Assembly (NCBI GenBank): GCA_023415775.1
Contig: JAEZJM010000010.1
Coordinates: forward strand, 1-64,000
From: Bacillota bacterium
GTDB taxonomy: Bacteria; Bacillota; Negativicutes; Sporomusales; UBA7701
Direction: 5' to 3'
Length of the DNA stretch: 64,000 nucleotides
In this document: positions 49,747-59,239 of the stretch, piece after piece
Layout of the letters: each line of letters starts with the position of its first letter
Numbering within the stretch: the stretch's first letter is position 1
Notes under the pieces: model-generated
Seen by the model: only the letters and a program-made list of their open reading frames with translations
Told to the model about the DNA's origin: nothing
The model's database searches: none
Position numbers and translations under genes: made by a program

Positions 49747-51450
49747 ATGTACAGCGGCATCGCCGCGTCGGAAGGCGTGGCCATCGGCAAGGCCCTGGTG
49801 CTCAAAAAACCGGACGCCCCGCCGCCGGAGAACCTGCCGGCGGAGCGGATCGAAGCCGAAATAGCCCGTTTCGCCGCCGCCATCGCCGCAGCCCGCGGCG
49901 AGCTCGCCGCCCTCGCGGCCGAGGTGACCGCAAGGGTGGGGGCTGACGAAGGCGCCATCTTCGAAGCCCACGCCCTCCTGCTGGCAGACGACGAACTCAG
50001 ACGCGGCGTCGAGGAAAAGATCCGCGCCGGCAAAACGGCGGCCTGGTCGGTGCAAGCCACCTTCACCGCCTACCGGGAGCTGTTCGCCGCCCTCGACGAC
50101 CCATACCTTCGCGAGCGGGGCGGCGACCTTGACGACCTCGCCCGCCGCCTTACAGCCTGCCTCGCCGGCGGCGCACCGGCCGCAGCCGAAGCCGGGGCGC
50201 CGGTCGTGGTCGTCGCCCATGAGCTCACCCCCTCCGAGACGGCCCGGCTCGATCCCGCCGCCACCCTGGGCTTCGTCACCGCCACCGGCGGCAAGACCTC
50301 CCACACCGCCATCATGGCCCGGGCCATGGGCATCCCCGCCGTAGTGGGCGTCGCCGGCATCGCCGAAGCCGTCCGCGACGGCGACCTCATAATCCTCGAC
50401 GGCGGCAGCGGACTCGTGGCCGTAAACCCCGACCCCGCCACCCTGGCCGTCTACGCCGCGCGCGCCGCCGCCCGGACAAGCCCCGCCGACGATGGACCGG
50501 CCGTCACCCGAGACGGACACCGGCTCGCGCTGTGGGCCAACATCGGCCGCCCGGCCGACGTCGCCCAGGCGCTGCGCTTTGGCGCCGAAGGCATCGGTCT
50601 CTTCCGCAGCGAATTCCTCTTCATGGACCGGGCCACCCTGCCCGGCGAAGAAGAACAATACGCCGCCTACCGCCAGGTTGCCGAAACCATGGGCGGCCGG
50701 CCGGTCGTCATCCGCACACTCGACATCGGCGGCGACAAACCCCTGCCCGCCCTCGTACAGCCCGGCGAAGCCAACCCCTTCCTCGGCCTGCGCGCCATCC
50801 GCCTCTGCTTCGCTCATCCAGCCCTTTTCCGCACCCAGCTCAGAGCCATCCTCCGCGCCTCCGCCCACGGCGACGTGCGGCTCATGTACCCCATGATCGC
50901 CGCCGTCGGCGAAATCACCCGCGCCAACGCCCTGCTCGCCGAATGCAAGGCCGAACTGGCAGCCGCCGGCCTCGCCCACAACCCCGTCCTGCCTGTCGGC
51001 ATCATGGTCGAAATACCCGCCGTCGCCGCCGCCGCCGACATCTTCGCCCGCCACAGCGACTTCTTCAGCCTCGGCACCAACGACCTTACCCAGTACGCGC
51101 TGGCTGTCGACCGCATGAACGAAAACCTCGCCTACCTCTATCAGCCCCTCGACCCCGGCGTGCTGCGACTGATAAATGCCGCCGCCGCCGCCGCCCGGGC
51201 CGCCGGCAAACCTGCCGGCATCTGCGGCGAGCTGGCCGCCGACCCTGTCGCCGCCGTCCTCCTCCTCGGCCTCGGCCTCGACGAGCTCAGCGCCTCACCC
51301 GCCTCGCTGCCCGCCGTCCGGCGGCTCGTCCGCGCCGTCACCCTGGCCGACGCGCGCCGCCTGGCCCGCGAAGCCCTCGCACTCGATAGCGCCGCCGCCG
51401 TACGCGAACGTGTCGAAGCCTACCTAAGGGAAATAAAATTTGAGATATAA
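49747..51450 (+). CDS. ptsI: PTS enzyme I (phosphoenolpyruvate-protein phosphotransferase)
   Basis: 567 residues, standard enzyme I. N-terminal HPr-binding domain (MYSGIAASEGVAIGKALV), phosphohistidine in GGKTSHTAIMARAMGIPAVV (about residue 188), and a PEP-binding barrel with RTLDIGGDKPLP, GTNDLTQYALAVDR and the active-site Cys in AGICGELA. Normally phosphorylates HPr; no HPr gene is nearby. ATG with AGGAGG. Single gene with its own terminator. Confidence 0.95.
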   Translation: MYSGIAASEGVAIGKALVLKKPDAPPPENLPAERIEAEIARFAAAIAAARGELAALAAEVTARVGADEGAIFEAHALLLADDELRRGVEEKIRAGKTAAWSVQATFTAYRELFAALDDPYLRERGGDLDDLARRLTACLAGGAPAAAEAGAPVVVVAHELTPSETARLDPAATLGFVTATGGKTSHTAIMARAMGIPAVVGVAGIAEAVRDGDLIILDGGSGLVAVNPDPATLAVYAARAAARTSPADDGPAVTRDGHRLALWANIGRPADVAQALRFGAEGIGLFRSEFLFMDRATLPGEEEQYAAYRQVAETMGGRPVVIRTLDIGGDKPLPALVQPGEANPFLGLRAIRLCFAHPALFRTQLRAILRASAHGDVRLMYPMIAAVGEITRANALLAECKAELAAAGLAHNPVLPVGIMVEIPAVAAAADIFARHSDFFSLGTNDLTQYALAVDRMNENLAYLYQPLDPGVLRLINAAAAAARAAGKPAGICGELAADPVAAVLLLGLGLDELSASPASLPAVRRLVRAVTLADARRLAREALALDSAAAVRERVEAYLREIKFEI

Positions 51451-51478
51451 AAAGAACCGGCCTAAGCCGGTTCTTTTT
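51449..51478. terminator. bidirectional terminator
   Basis: AAAAAGAACCGGC-CTAA-GCCGGTTCTTTTT between convergent ptsI and CHAD genes. Confidence 0.93.
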
Positions 51479-51490
51479 ATATCTGTCCCG

Positions 51491-53011
51491 CTATTCCTTT
51501 TGCCAGCGCTTCGCCGCCCGCCGGAACCGCTTCCAGACGGCCGCGAACTCCCGGCCCGCCTCCACGTTCAGACGCGTCATCCAGCCCATCAGCATCCCCG
51601 CGTCGCGGTGGACGATCCGGCTGGCGTGCCCGCTCATCCAGCGGCCCATCGCCGCATCGACCAGCACGGTGTCGTGCACCTGTCCCAGGCACTCCTGCAG
51701 CCGCCGCAGGCGGGCGACTAGCAGCCTCGATCGCCGGTCATTGAGCGGCAGGCTCTCCAGCACGTAACGGAGCTTTTTCCCCTCGATCCGCAGCCGGTGG
51801 AGGGCAGCCGTATCCGCCAGGCCGATATCCTTACCCGCCGCCCGCATCTCCTCCAGCCAGCCGCCCAGGCGCGAAACGGCGAAATCCTCCAGCGTCAAAT
51901 CGCTCGCCCGCAGCGACCGCTCAGCGGCCAGCCATGCCCAGAAAGCCAGCAGCGTACCTGTCACGCGTCCCTGTCCCAGGTTGGCATTGAGCTCCGCCAG
52001 CAGCTTATCCCGCTCGGTCGCCAGCAGCATCTCCAGCCAGGGCGGCGGGGCGAGCGTAGCGCGCGCGGCGATCATCTCCCGCCACGCCTCGGCGATCACG
52101 TCGGCCTCACGCAAATCGTGGGTCGCCCTGCTCAAGGCGCGCAGCTCGGATTGCCACGCCTCGTATTCCGCCGGGTCGGCCAGCGGCTTTGCGAACGCGG
52201 CCAGCGAACGCAGGCGGCGCAGCTCGACGCGCAGTCGGTGCAGCGCCTCGGCGTCCTTGTCGTTGGCCGCGAAAAATGCGTATACAGTCAAAACCGTATG
52301 GATCTGACCGGCGACAAGGCTCTTCACAGCCGGCAAGACGGCGTCCTCCGGTTCGAGCGGCGGCGTCACCACCGGCCCGAAGCCTTCGTCAAGGCCGGCC
52401 AGCACCAGTGCGCGGTAATACTTACTGCGCGGCTCCACCGCCAGCGGGAGCTGACGGGCAAGCTCCGCGCCCAGCGCGAGCACTGCCGCCGCCGACCCGT
52501 CCTTCAGCTCCAGCTCCACCTCAGCAATCGCCTCTTCTCGGCCGCCGGCCAGGATCGTTCCCCGGTCAGCAGCCACCTCGATGCGGCTGTCGCCCACGGC
52601 CACGTCCGCCCGCCGCCGGTCGAAAACAGTGCTGAACCGCGGCGCCAAAGGCGCGCCGCCGCCTGCCGCCGCCAAAAGCGGGCCGGCCTCGGTCGCGCGG
52701 AAATAATCGTAACTGGGCTCCGGCCCGTCGACGGTCACGTTCCATTCCCGCCGCTCATGCAAACCGCCGGCGGCCGACGAATCAGCTTTCACCGTCGCCA
52801 CCCACCGGTCCCCCTCCAGGCGGATGCGGTAGGCCAGACCGGCCTCCTGCAAGTCGCCCTCCGCCGTATCGAAATACCATGACTCCAAGTGTTCGTCCTG
52901 GGGAGGCGTCAGCAGCAGCGCCGCCACGGCCGGTGCCGAGAAAACCCCTGCCCAGGCCTCGGGCGTCAGCAGGCGCAGCTTCAGTTCCACCTCGGTGTCC
53001 AAACCCGGCAT
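51491..53011 (-). CDS. CYTH-CHAD domain protein
   Basis: 506 residues. CYTH domain (about 1-200) with the metal/polyphosphate tunnel signature EVELKLRL (ExExK) at the N-terminus; CHAD domain (about 215-500) of conserved-histidine helices (HRLRVELRRLRSLAAF, HRLRIEGKKLRYVLESL). CYTH enzymes hydrolyse tripolyphosphate or ATP; CHAD binds polyphosphate. sixA is encoded 12 bp upstream on the same strand, so a joint operon. Function together is inferred, not shown. Confidence 0.94.
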   Translation of the reverse strand: MPGLDTEVELKLRLLTPEAWAGVFSAPAVAALLLTPPQDEHLESWYFDTAEGDLQEAGLAYRIRLEGDRWVATVKADSSAAGGLHERREWNVTVDGPEPSYDYFRATEAGPLLAAAGGGAPLAPRFSTVFDRRRADVAVGDSRIEVAADRGTILAGGREEAIAEVELELKDGSAAAVLALGAELARQLPLAVEPRSKYYRALVLAGLDEGFGPVVTPPLEPEDAVLPAVKSLVAGQIHTVLTVYAFFAANDKDAEALHRLRVELRRLRSLAAFAKPLADPAEYEAWQSELRALSRATHDLREADVIAEAWREMIAARATLAPPPWLEMLLATERDKLLAELNANLGQGRVTGTLLAFWAWLAAERSLRASDLTLEDFAVSRLGGWLEEMRAAGKDIGLADTAALHRLRIEGKKLRYVLESLPLNDRRSRLLVARLRRLQECLGQVHDTVLVDAAMGRWMSGHASRIVHRDAGMLMGWMTRLNVEAGREFAAVWKRFRRAAKRWQKE

Positions 53012-53023
53012 GGCCTATACCTC

Positions 53024-53515
53024 CTAATCCTTATTGTCGCCCAGCGACGACAAAACCTTCGGCCCGGCGAACCACCGCAGCGTGCCGGTGGCAAAATCGG
53101 GCGCAGCGAGCGTAAACCCGGCCGCCGCGCACTTCTTGAAAGGCAGCGTCACGTTGGCCAGCTGCCGCGCCCAGATACCCAGATACGGCTCGTGGCCCAC
53201 GACGACCACCGTCCGCTCCTCGGCCGCGCCGGCCCACTCGGCGATGAGGCTCTCCAAACTGCCGGCGTAAATAGCCGCATGCTCCTTCACCGTAGCCGCA
53301 CCCAGATAATCGGCGATAATATCGGCCGTCTGACGCGCCCGCAGCGCCGGGCTCGTCCAGATTTCGACCCGCCCGCCGGCGGCCAGCAGCAACTCAAGCC
53401 CCTTGGCCACCGCCAAGGCGCGTTTGCGTCCTTTCGGCACCAGCTCGCGCCGCTCGTCGGGAAGGGCGGCCGAATCCTCCTCGGCCTTCGCGTGTCTAAG
53501 CAAAACCAGCTCCAT
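53024..53515 (-). CDS. sixA: phosphohistidine phosphatase SixA (histidine phosphatase superfamily)
   Basis: 163 residues. Catalytic LRHAKAEED (RHG-type, His near 8), second site WTSPALRARQTADI and VVVGHEPYLG histidine. ATG (MELVLLRHAK) preceded by GGAGG; an upstream frame would add 34 unrelated residues. First gene of the sixA-CHAD unit. E. coli SixA removes phosphate from histidine of the PTS protein NPr; here ptsI is encoded close by. Confidence 0.93.
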   Translation of the reverse strand: MELVLLRHAKAEEDSAALPDERRELVPKGRKRALAVAKGLELLLAAGGRVEIWTSPALRARQTADIIADYLGAATVKEHAAIYAGSLESLIAEWAGAAEERTVVVVGHEPYLGIWARQLANVTLPFKKCAAAGFTLAAPDFATGTLRWFAGPKVLSSLGDNKD

Positions 53516-53700
53516 AGCCTGCCTCCGTCCTATATTCACCGGCAAGCGCCGGCAGCGAATAATATCAATAAACATATTATAGCATGATACCCGCGGGACA
53601 ATAAACAAGCCGCACAAATGCGCCAGCGGCAGGCCGGTCTCTCACGCCGCCCCCCTTCGCCTCATATAATAATCTGAACACCGAAAAAGGGGGGGCAACC

Positions 53701-54522
53701 GTGAACTACTTATATAAACCCAAACCCGTCCTCGGCAAGTGCGTGCTGGGCGCGCAGGCCGGGCCGCAAAGCATTGTCGTCCGGCAACTGGTCGGCGAGG
53801 GAGAAACCCAGTGCACGCTCGACATCTGCGTCCGCGTTCCGCGCCGGAAACCGGCGATCGAACAAGTCATCGACGTATTCATCAAAAAACTGTGCATACA
53901 CGATGTCGACATTATTCACAACAAAGTTATCGTCTGCGGCGACTTCGAAATCAAGGCCATCTATGTAGCCTGTCTGCCCGACCAGCCCGTACACGCCGTG
54001 GAAGTGCGCCGCGTAAGATTCACCGCCGACGTCCCCATCTGGGGAGCTATGTGCGGCATGGACGCCGATGCCAGCGTCATGGTCGAGTACGTCGACTACG
54101 ACTGCCCGCATCACCATCACCACCATCACCGCGGCAAATACCACTACGGCAAAGGCATGACCCACGACCACGACCACTGCGACGACGACAACTGCGGCCA
54201 CGGCCACCACCACGACCACTGCGACGACGACAACTGCGGCCATGGCCACCACCACGACCACTGCGACGACGACTGCGGCCACGGCCATCACCACGACCAC
54301 TGCGGCGACGAGAAATGCGGATATGACGACCACTGGGATAACGACCATGGCCACCCGTGGTGCAAGCCGAAATGCGCCCCGGGCGACCATCATGACGACA
54401 AAGGGTTCCGGCACTTCAACGTCGCCGTCGTCCTCAGGGTCGTCGCCAAGGTCATGACCGACCGCGAGATAATAATCTACCCAGGCCAATATCCCGGCCT
54501 GCCGGTAAAACCGAAAGGATAA
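53701..54522 (+). CDS. DUF3794 (SPOCS) protein with a His/Cys/Asp-rich metal-binding repeat insertion
   Basis: 273 residues, GTG start with GGGGGG. Residues about 30-115 and 240-262 match the SPOCS/DUF3794 domain of Firmicute spore proteins (VRVPRRKPAIEQVIDVFIKK, VIVCGDFEIKAIYVACLPDQ, FNVAVVLRVVAKV). Between them, about residues 138-238, is an extraordinary insertion: seven histidines in a row (CPHHHHHHHRG), then HDHCDDDNCGHGHH repeated three times with small changes, and further His/Cys/Asp pairs. No signal peptide. Likely binds several divalent metal ions; a spore or coat role is an inference. Confidence 0.85.
   Translation: MNYLYKPKPVLGKCVLGAQAGPQSIVVRQLVGEGETQCTLDICVRVPRRKPAIEQVIDVFIKKLCIHDVDIIHNKVIVCGDFEIKAIYVACLPDQPVHAVEVRRVRFTADVPIWGAMCGMDADASVMVEYVDYDCPHHHHHHHRGKYHYGKGMTHDHDHCDDDNCGHGHHHDHCDDDNCGHGHHHDHCDDDCGHGHHHDHCGDEKCGYDDHWDNDHGHPWCKPKCAPGDHHDDKGFRHFNVAVVLRVVAKVMTDREIIIYPGQYPGLPVKPKG
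54169..54291 (+). repeat. tandem 42-bp repeats inside the His-rich gene
   Basis: Three units of 42, 42 and 39 bp (54169-54210, 54211-54252, 54253-54291), each encoding HDHCDDDNCGHGHH; the third lacks one codon (Asn). A partial fourth unit follows with codon changes. Recent duplication is indicated by the near-identical DNA. Confidence 0.85.
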
Positions 54523-54532
54523 GGCGTACACA

Positions 54533-54561
54533 GAAGGGCCCCGTTTGGCGAGGGGCCCTTC
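54533..54561 (+). terminator. intrinsic terminator of the His-rich gene
   Basis: GAAGGGCCCC / GGGGCCCTTC stem with a 9-base loop, 11 bp past the stop; no strong T-run. Confidence 0.65.
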
Positions 54562-54686
54562 AGAGCGTCCATAAGCCGCAGCAGCAAATACGATTGGCTA
54601 TTCCCCGCAGGCCACACGGCGTGCTAAAATAAGCCTTGTAAGACATATTGCGACAACATTTGCGTGAAGGGCACGGGGGCGAAAAA

Positions 54687-57185
54687 GTGATATTCAGCAT
54701 CAGGGCTCAGATGATTACCGCTTTCGTTGTGCTCATTGTTCTCCCAATAATCGTTTTCGGCATGCTGGCCTATCAGAAAACCGAAGCCATCCTTCTCGAC
54801 AAGGCCAAGGATCACAGCCTGGAGGCAATGGAGAACGCCAGTGTCTTCTTCATCGAAAACTTCCTCATCGACGTCGGGACAGCTGTCGACACTTTCGCCC
54901 TCAACCTTGAAAGCGGACAGGCCCACTCCCTCTCTAGCCCCGGCCCGCTGACGGCCGAGTGGGATCAGTTCAGGCGTTTCCATCACAGCCTGCCGGCTGT
55001 CTTCATCGGCACCGCCGACGGTCGCTTCATCGTCTCGTCCAACACCTTGCCGGCCGATGATTTCGATCCTCGCAGGCGTCCCTGGTACATAAAAGCGGTG
55101 GACAACCCCGGACACACCGTATGGAGCGGCGTCTACCTTGATGCCATCACCTTCAAGCCGATCATCAGCGCCGCGCGGACGGTAACGATCGACGGACACG
55201 TCGCCGGCGTGCTCGGCGTAGACATCTCCCTGCAATCGCTGGCCAACGTCGTCAACAAGATCTATTTCGAACAGGGCGGCTACGCCATCCTTGTCGACCA
55301 GGGCGGCCTCGTAATGTCCCATCCCAATCCGGCTGCGCTGGGGACCACCGTAACCGATGAATTCTGGTTCTGGGAAATAAAAAATAAGCCCAAAGGGGTC
55401 ATCCTTCGTCTCCACGAGAACGGCAACGCCTTTGTCAGCTACATCACCATCCCCCAGACGGGGTGGAAGCTCGTCGGCTTCATTCCCCAGGAGAACATCC
55501 GCAAGGAACTGGCGCCGATAAAAGACAGGACGGTAGGCGTAGGGGCGGCGGCGATCTTTCTCGCCCTCCTCATCGGCGTAACCGTCGCCAGCGGCATCGC
55601 CTCCAGGATGCGCGGCCTTGTGGGGGCGATGGCCAGGGTGCAAAAAGGCGACTTCTCCACCCGCTGGCACGATTCCTCAGCCGCGGAATTCGCCGAGATC
55701 AGCTACCGGTTCAACGCCATGGTCAGCACGCTCGAAAAACTCATCAGGCAGGAACAGGCCTCGCAACACGAACTCGCCCTCCAGAAGGAGTACTTCGAGC
55801 AACTGTTCGAGAACTCCCCGGAGAGCATCGCCATCATCGACGCCGCTGACCGGATCGTGAGGGTCAACCAAAACTTCACCCGCCTGTTCGGCTACACCTT
55901 CGCCGAGGCCCAAGGCAGCTACATAAACGATCTCGTTGTACCGGACGAACTGCGCGAAGAAGGGATCGAAATCAGTAGCAGCGTGCTCAACAACAGAGTA
56001 GTCGAGAAGGATACGTTCCGCAGACGCAAGGACGGGCAGTTGTTCGACATCTTCGTTCTCGGCTACCCGATCGTCGTAATGGGTAAACAGGTAGGCGGTT
56101 ACATAATCTACCGGGACATCTCCGAGCGCAAGGAATCGGAACGGCGGCTCACCTACGCCAGCACCCACGACCTCCTCACCGACATGTACAACCGCCGGTA
56201 CTTCGAGCAGGAAATGCAGCGTCTCGACACCGGGGATTACCCGGCGGCCGGCATCATCATCAGCGATATCGACGGCCTCAAACTCGTCAACGACACCCTG
56301 GGGCACGCCGTAGGCGACGACCTGCTCCTGCAGGCCGCCCGCATCATCAAGGACAAAGTGCCCGACAACGCCGTCCTCTGCCGGATCGGCGGCGACGAAT
56401 TCGCCGTACTCCTCCCCGCCACCGACGAAGCCAGCCTGCAGAACATCGTTGACGGCATAATGGCCGCCATCGCCGCCGACAACATCAACAGCCGGGAGTA
56501 CGTGCTCAGCGTCTCGCTGGGGTACGCCGTCCGCGGTCCCGACCACGGCAGCATGGACGAAGCTTATCGCGAAGCGGACAGCAGCATGTACCGGGAAAAA
56601 CTTCACCGCAGCAGCAGCGCCCGTAGCGCCCTCGTCAAAACCCTCACCGAGGCCCTGCACGCCCGCGACTTCATCACCGAGGGCCACGCCGACCGCCTGC
56701 AGGAACACGTCGAAAAACTCGCCAGGGTCGTCGGCATCCCCGAGCGGCGGATCGGCGACCTGCGCCTGCTGGCCCAATTCCACGACATCGGCAAAGTCGG
56801 CATCCCCGACAACATCCTCTTCAAGCCCGGGCGCCTGAGCGAAGCCGAAACAAAAATCATGCGCCGCCACAGCGAGATCGGCTATCGCATCGCGGTCGCT
56901 TCGCCCGACTTCCACCACATCGCCGACTGGATCCTCAAACACCACGAGTGGTGGAACGGCGGCGGCTACCCGCTCGGCCTCCGGGGCGAGGAAATACCCG
57001 TCGAATGCCGCATCCTCCTCATCGCCGACGCCTTCGACGCCATGACCCAGGACCGTCCCTACCGCCAGGCGATTTCGACAACGGAGGCGCTGCGGGAAAT
57101 CGCCGCCGGCAAAGGCGCCATGTTCGACCCCGTCCTCGCGGAAAAATTCATCGGTCTCTTCACTCCCAACCAGGACGGGAAATAA
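54687..57185 (+). CDS. dCache-HAMP-PAS-GGDEF-HD-GYP cyclic-di-GMP protein
   Basis: 832 residues from GTG (MIFSIRAQMITAFVV) with GGGGG upstream. TM1 about 8-28, a dCache-type extracellular sensor about 30-280, TM2 about 287-307, HAMP, PAS about 375-490, GGDEF with CRIGGDEFAV about 580 and no RxxD I-site, then HD-GYP about 640-825 with FHDIGKVGIPDNIL and HHEWWNGGGYPLGL. Both synthesis and breakdown motifs are intact, so the balance would depend on the sensor. Confidence 0.95.
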   Translation: MIFSIRAQMITAFVVLIVLPIIVFGMLAYQKTEAILLDKAKDHSLEAMENASVFFIENFLIDVGTAVDTFALNLESGQAHSLSSPGPLTAEWDQFRRFHHSLPAVFIGTADGRFIVSSNTLPADDFDPRRRPWYIKAVDNPGHTVWSGVYLDAITFKPIISAARTVTIDGHVAGVLGVDISLQSLANVVNKIYFEQGGYAILVDQGGLVMSHPNPAALGTTVTDEFWFWEIKNKPKGVILRLHENGNAFVSYITIPQTGWKLVGFIPQENIRKELAPIKDRTVGVGAAAIFLALLIGVTVASGIASRMRGLVGAMARVQKGDFSTRWHDSSAAEFAEISYRFNAMVSTLEKLIRQEQASQHELALQKEYFEQLFENSPESIAIIDAADRIVRVNQNFTRLFGYTFAEAQGSYINDLVVPDELREEGIEISSSVLNNRVVEKDTFRRRKDGQLFDIFVLGYPIVVMGKQVGGYIIYRDISERKESERRLTYASTHDLLTDMYNRRYFEQEMQRLDTGDYPAAGIIISDIDGLKLVNDTLGHAVGDDLLLQAARIIKDKVPDNAVLCRIGGDEFAVLLPATDEASLQNIVDGIMAAIAADNINSREYVLSVSLGYAVRGPDHGSMDEAYREADSSMYREKLHRSSSARSALVKTLTEALHARDFITEGHADRLQEHVEKLARVVGIPERRIGDLRLLAQFHDIGKVGIPDNILFKPGRLSEAETKIMRRHSEIGYRIAVASPDFHHIADWILKHHEWWNGGGYPLGLRGEEIPVECRILLIADAFDAMTQDRPYRQAISTTEALREIAAGKGAMFDPVLAEKFIGLFTPNQDGK

Positions 57186-57199
57186 CCCGCAAACAAGAA

Positions 57200-57226
57200 A
57201 AAACCGGGGCTAAAACCCCCGGTTTT
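57200..57226. terminator. bidirectional terminator
   Basis: AAAACCGGGG / CCCCGGTTTT stem between the convergent GGDEF-HD-GYP and LysR genes. Confidence 0.9.
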
Positions 57227-57232
57227 CGCTTT

Positions 57233-58135
57233 TCATATTCCCGTCGGCTCCAGGCCGAGAAACTCCGCCGTGAACGTCAGCCACTGGCGGGCGGCGAACG
57301 ACAGATAACGGTCGCGGCGGCGGATCACCGCCAGCTCCAGGCATAACGGCGGACCGGCCAGCGGCACGGAAACGATGGCCGCCGGGTCGAGCCCGTCGCA
57401 GATCGACCCCGGCAGCAAAGCGATCCCGAGGTTGGCGGCCACCATCCCGGTCATGAATTCCCGTTGCGAAGTCTGGCAGATCACCCGCGGCGCAAAGCCC
57501 GCCTGGCCGCAACGCTGGCGGATATGGTCGTGGAGACTGAAATCCTCGCGGTACAGCACGAAAGACTCGTCCGCCAGCGCCGTAAAATCGACGGCCGGTT
57601 GGCCTGCCAGGCGGTGGCTCGGATGGACGATCACCCGCAGCGGGTCGCGGATGCAAGAATACACGGACAGCAGGGCGGTCTTCGCCGGCGGCGTACAGAC
57701 CACCCCCGTATCCAGCGTGCCTTCGAGCACCGCCTCCTCGATCTTCTTCGACCCGTATTCGTACAACTCGATCCCGATGCTCGGATACGCCCGGTTGAAC
57801 TCCCCCAGCGCGCGGGGGAAAACGGTCGAAGCGGCGATCGGCGGCATGCCGATCCGCAGCCGGCCTTTGCGCAGGCTGGTCACATTATCGAGCTCCACCG
57901 TCAGGTTCTGGAAAAGACCGACAATCTGCTGGGCCTGTTCCAAGAGCGCATGACCGGCGTCGGTCAGCTCCACCTGCTTGGTGTTGCGGTGAAACAGCGT
58001 AACCGACAGATCCTCCTCCAGCGACTTGATCATCTTGCTGATCGACGGCTGGGTGACATGGAGCCTGGCGGCGGCTTTACTGAAGCTGCCCTGTCTGACG
58101 ACCTCGAGAAAATATTCGAGATGGCGTATATCCAT
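57233..58135 (-). CDS. LysR family transcriptional regulator
   Basis: 300 residues. N-terminal winged helix (MDIRHLEYFLEVVRQGSFSK; AARLHVTQPSISKMIKSLEE) and a periplasmic-binding-protein-like effector domain (about 90-295). Divergent from the 2-hydroxyacid dehydrogenase gene with 119 bp between starts, the classic LysR arrangement, so it probably controls that gene. Confidence 0.95.
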   Translation of the reverse strand: MDIRHLEYFLEVVRQGSFSKAAARLHVTQPSISKMIKSLEEDLSVTLFHRNTKQVELTDAGHALLEQAQQIVGLFQNLTVELDNVTSLRKGRLRIGMPPIAASTVFPRALGEFNRAYPSIGIELYEYGSKKIEEAVLEGTLDTGVVCTPPAKTALLSVYSCIRDPLRVIVHPSHRLAGQPAVDFTALADESFVLYREDFSLHDHIRQRCGQAGFAPRVICQTSQREFMTGMVAANLGIALLPGSICDGLDPAAIVSVPLAGPPLCLELAVIRRRDRYLSFAARQWLTFTAEFLGLEPTGI

Positions 58136-58177
58136 AACCTCGCCTCCTTACCCTTCTATTGTATTATAAATTAAGGG

Positions 58178-58199
58178 CATAGAAAACATTCGGAATATG
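58178..58199. promoter_or_regulatory. possible LysR box
   Basis: Short dyad CATA-N14-TATG in the intergenic space between LysR and its divergent target. Weak evidence, position-based. Confidence 0.3.
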
Positions 58200-58254
58200 A
58201 ATTTTACCTATAGGAGAAAATACGATAAGATAAACCCGCAAGGAGGGATAAAAT

Positions 58255-59238
58255 ATGAAGCAAAAAGTATTCATCTCCGGAAAAGTTCCTCGTGTGGCCT
58301 ACGACATGCTTGCCGCCGAGTTTCAAGTCACCATGCACGACAGCCTTACGCTGCTCGCCAGGGAAGAAATCATCGCCGGCCTGGCCGGCTGCGACGCCCT
58401 GCTGCCGCTCCTGTCCGACGGCATCGACGCCGCCGTCATCAACTCCAACCCCAACCTCAAAATCATCGCCAACTACGGGGCCGGCTTCAACAACATCGAC
58501 CTCGCCGCCGCCACCGCCCGCGGCATCCCCGTCACCAACACCCCGGCCGTCTCCACCGCCGCCACCGCCGACCTCACCTGGGGTCTCCTCATCGCCATCG
58601 CCCGCCGCATTGTCGAAGGCGACAAAAACACCCGCGCCGGCAAATTTACCGGCTGGGCGCCCCTCTACCACCTCGGCGTCGAAGTCAGCGGCAAAACGCT
58701 CGGCGTCGTCGGCCTGGGCAACATCGGCAAAGCCGTCGTCAAACGCGCCAAAGGCTTCGACATGCGCGTCGTCTACCACTCCCGCACCAGACTCAGCCCG
58801 GCCCAGGAAGCCGAACTCGGCGTCGAATACCTGCCCCTTGAGGACGTCATCCGCGCCGCCGACTTCCTCACCTTCCACGTCAGCTACGACCCGTCCATGC
58901 GTCACATGATCGGCGCTCCCCAGCTGGCCGCCATGAAGAGCACCGCCTACATCATCAACGCCGCCCGCGGGCCGCTTATCGACGAACAAGCCCTCCTCGA
59001 AGCGCTGCGCGCAGGCACCATTGCCGGCGCCGCCCTTGACGTCTACGAATTCGAGCCCCAAGTCACCCCCGGCCTCGAGGAACTAGACAACGTCATCCTC
59101 TGCCCCCATCTCGGCAACGCCACCGTCGAAACGCGCGACGCCATGGCAGCCCTCGCGGCCCAGAACATCATCGCCGTCCTCAAAGGCGGCAAGCCGCTCA
59201 CCTGCGTCAACCCGCAAATATACTCCGGTCGCCGATAA
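58255..59238 (+). CDS. D-isomer-specific 2-hydroxyacid dehydrogenase (glyoxylate/hydroxypyruvate reductase-like)
   Basis: 327 residues. NAD(P)-binding loop VVGLGNIGKAVVKRAKG (about 150), catalytic Arg in NAARGPLID (about 240), Glu in YEFEPQV and His in CPHLGNAT (about 285). NPNLKIIANYGAGFNNID near residue 65 is typical of glyoxylate reductases. AAGGAGG ribosome site. Controlled presumably by the divergent LysR. Confidence 0.95.
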   Translation: MKQKVFISGKVPRVAYDMLAAEFQVTMHDSLTLLAREEIIAGLAGCDALLPLLSDGIDAAVINSNPNLKIIANYGAGFNNIDLAAATARGIPVTNTPAVSTAATADLTWGLLIAIARRIVEGDKNTRAGKFTGWAPLYHLGVEVSGKTLGVVGLGNIGKAVVKRAKGFDMRVVYHSRTRLSPAQEAELGVEYLPLEDVIRAADFLTFHVSYDPSMRHMIGAPQLAAMKSTAYIINAARGPLIDEQALLEALRAGTIAGAALDVYEFEPQVTPGLEELDNVILCPHLGNATVETRDAMAALAAQNIIAVLKGGKPLTCVNPQIYSGRR

Positions 59239-59239
59239 G

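Noticed and set aside
54169..54310. CRISPR-like array
   Set aside because: Repeats are directly joined, in frame and code for a His-rich peptide; no spacers, no cas genes.
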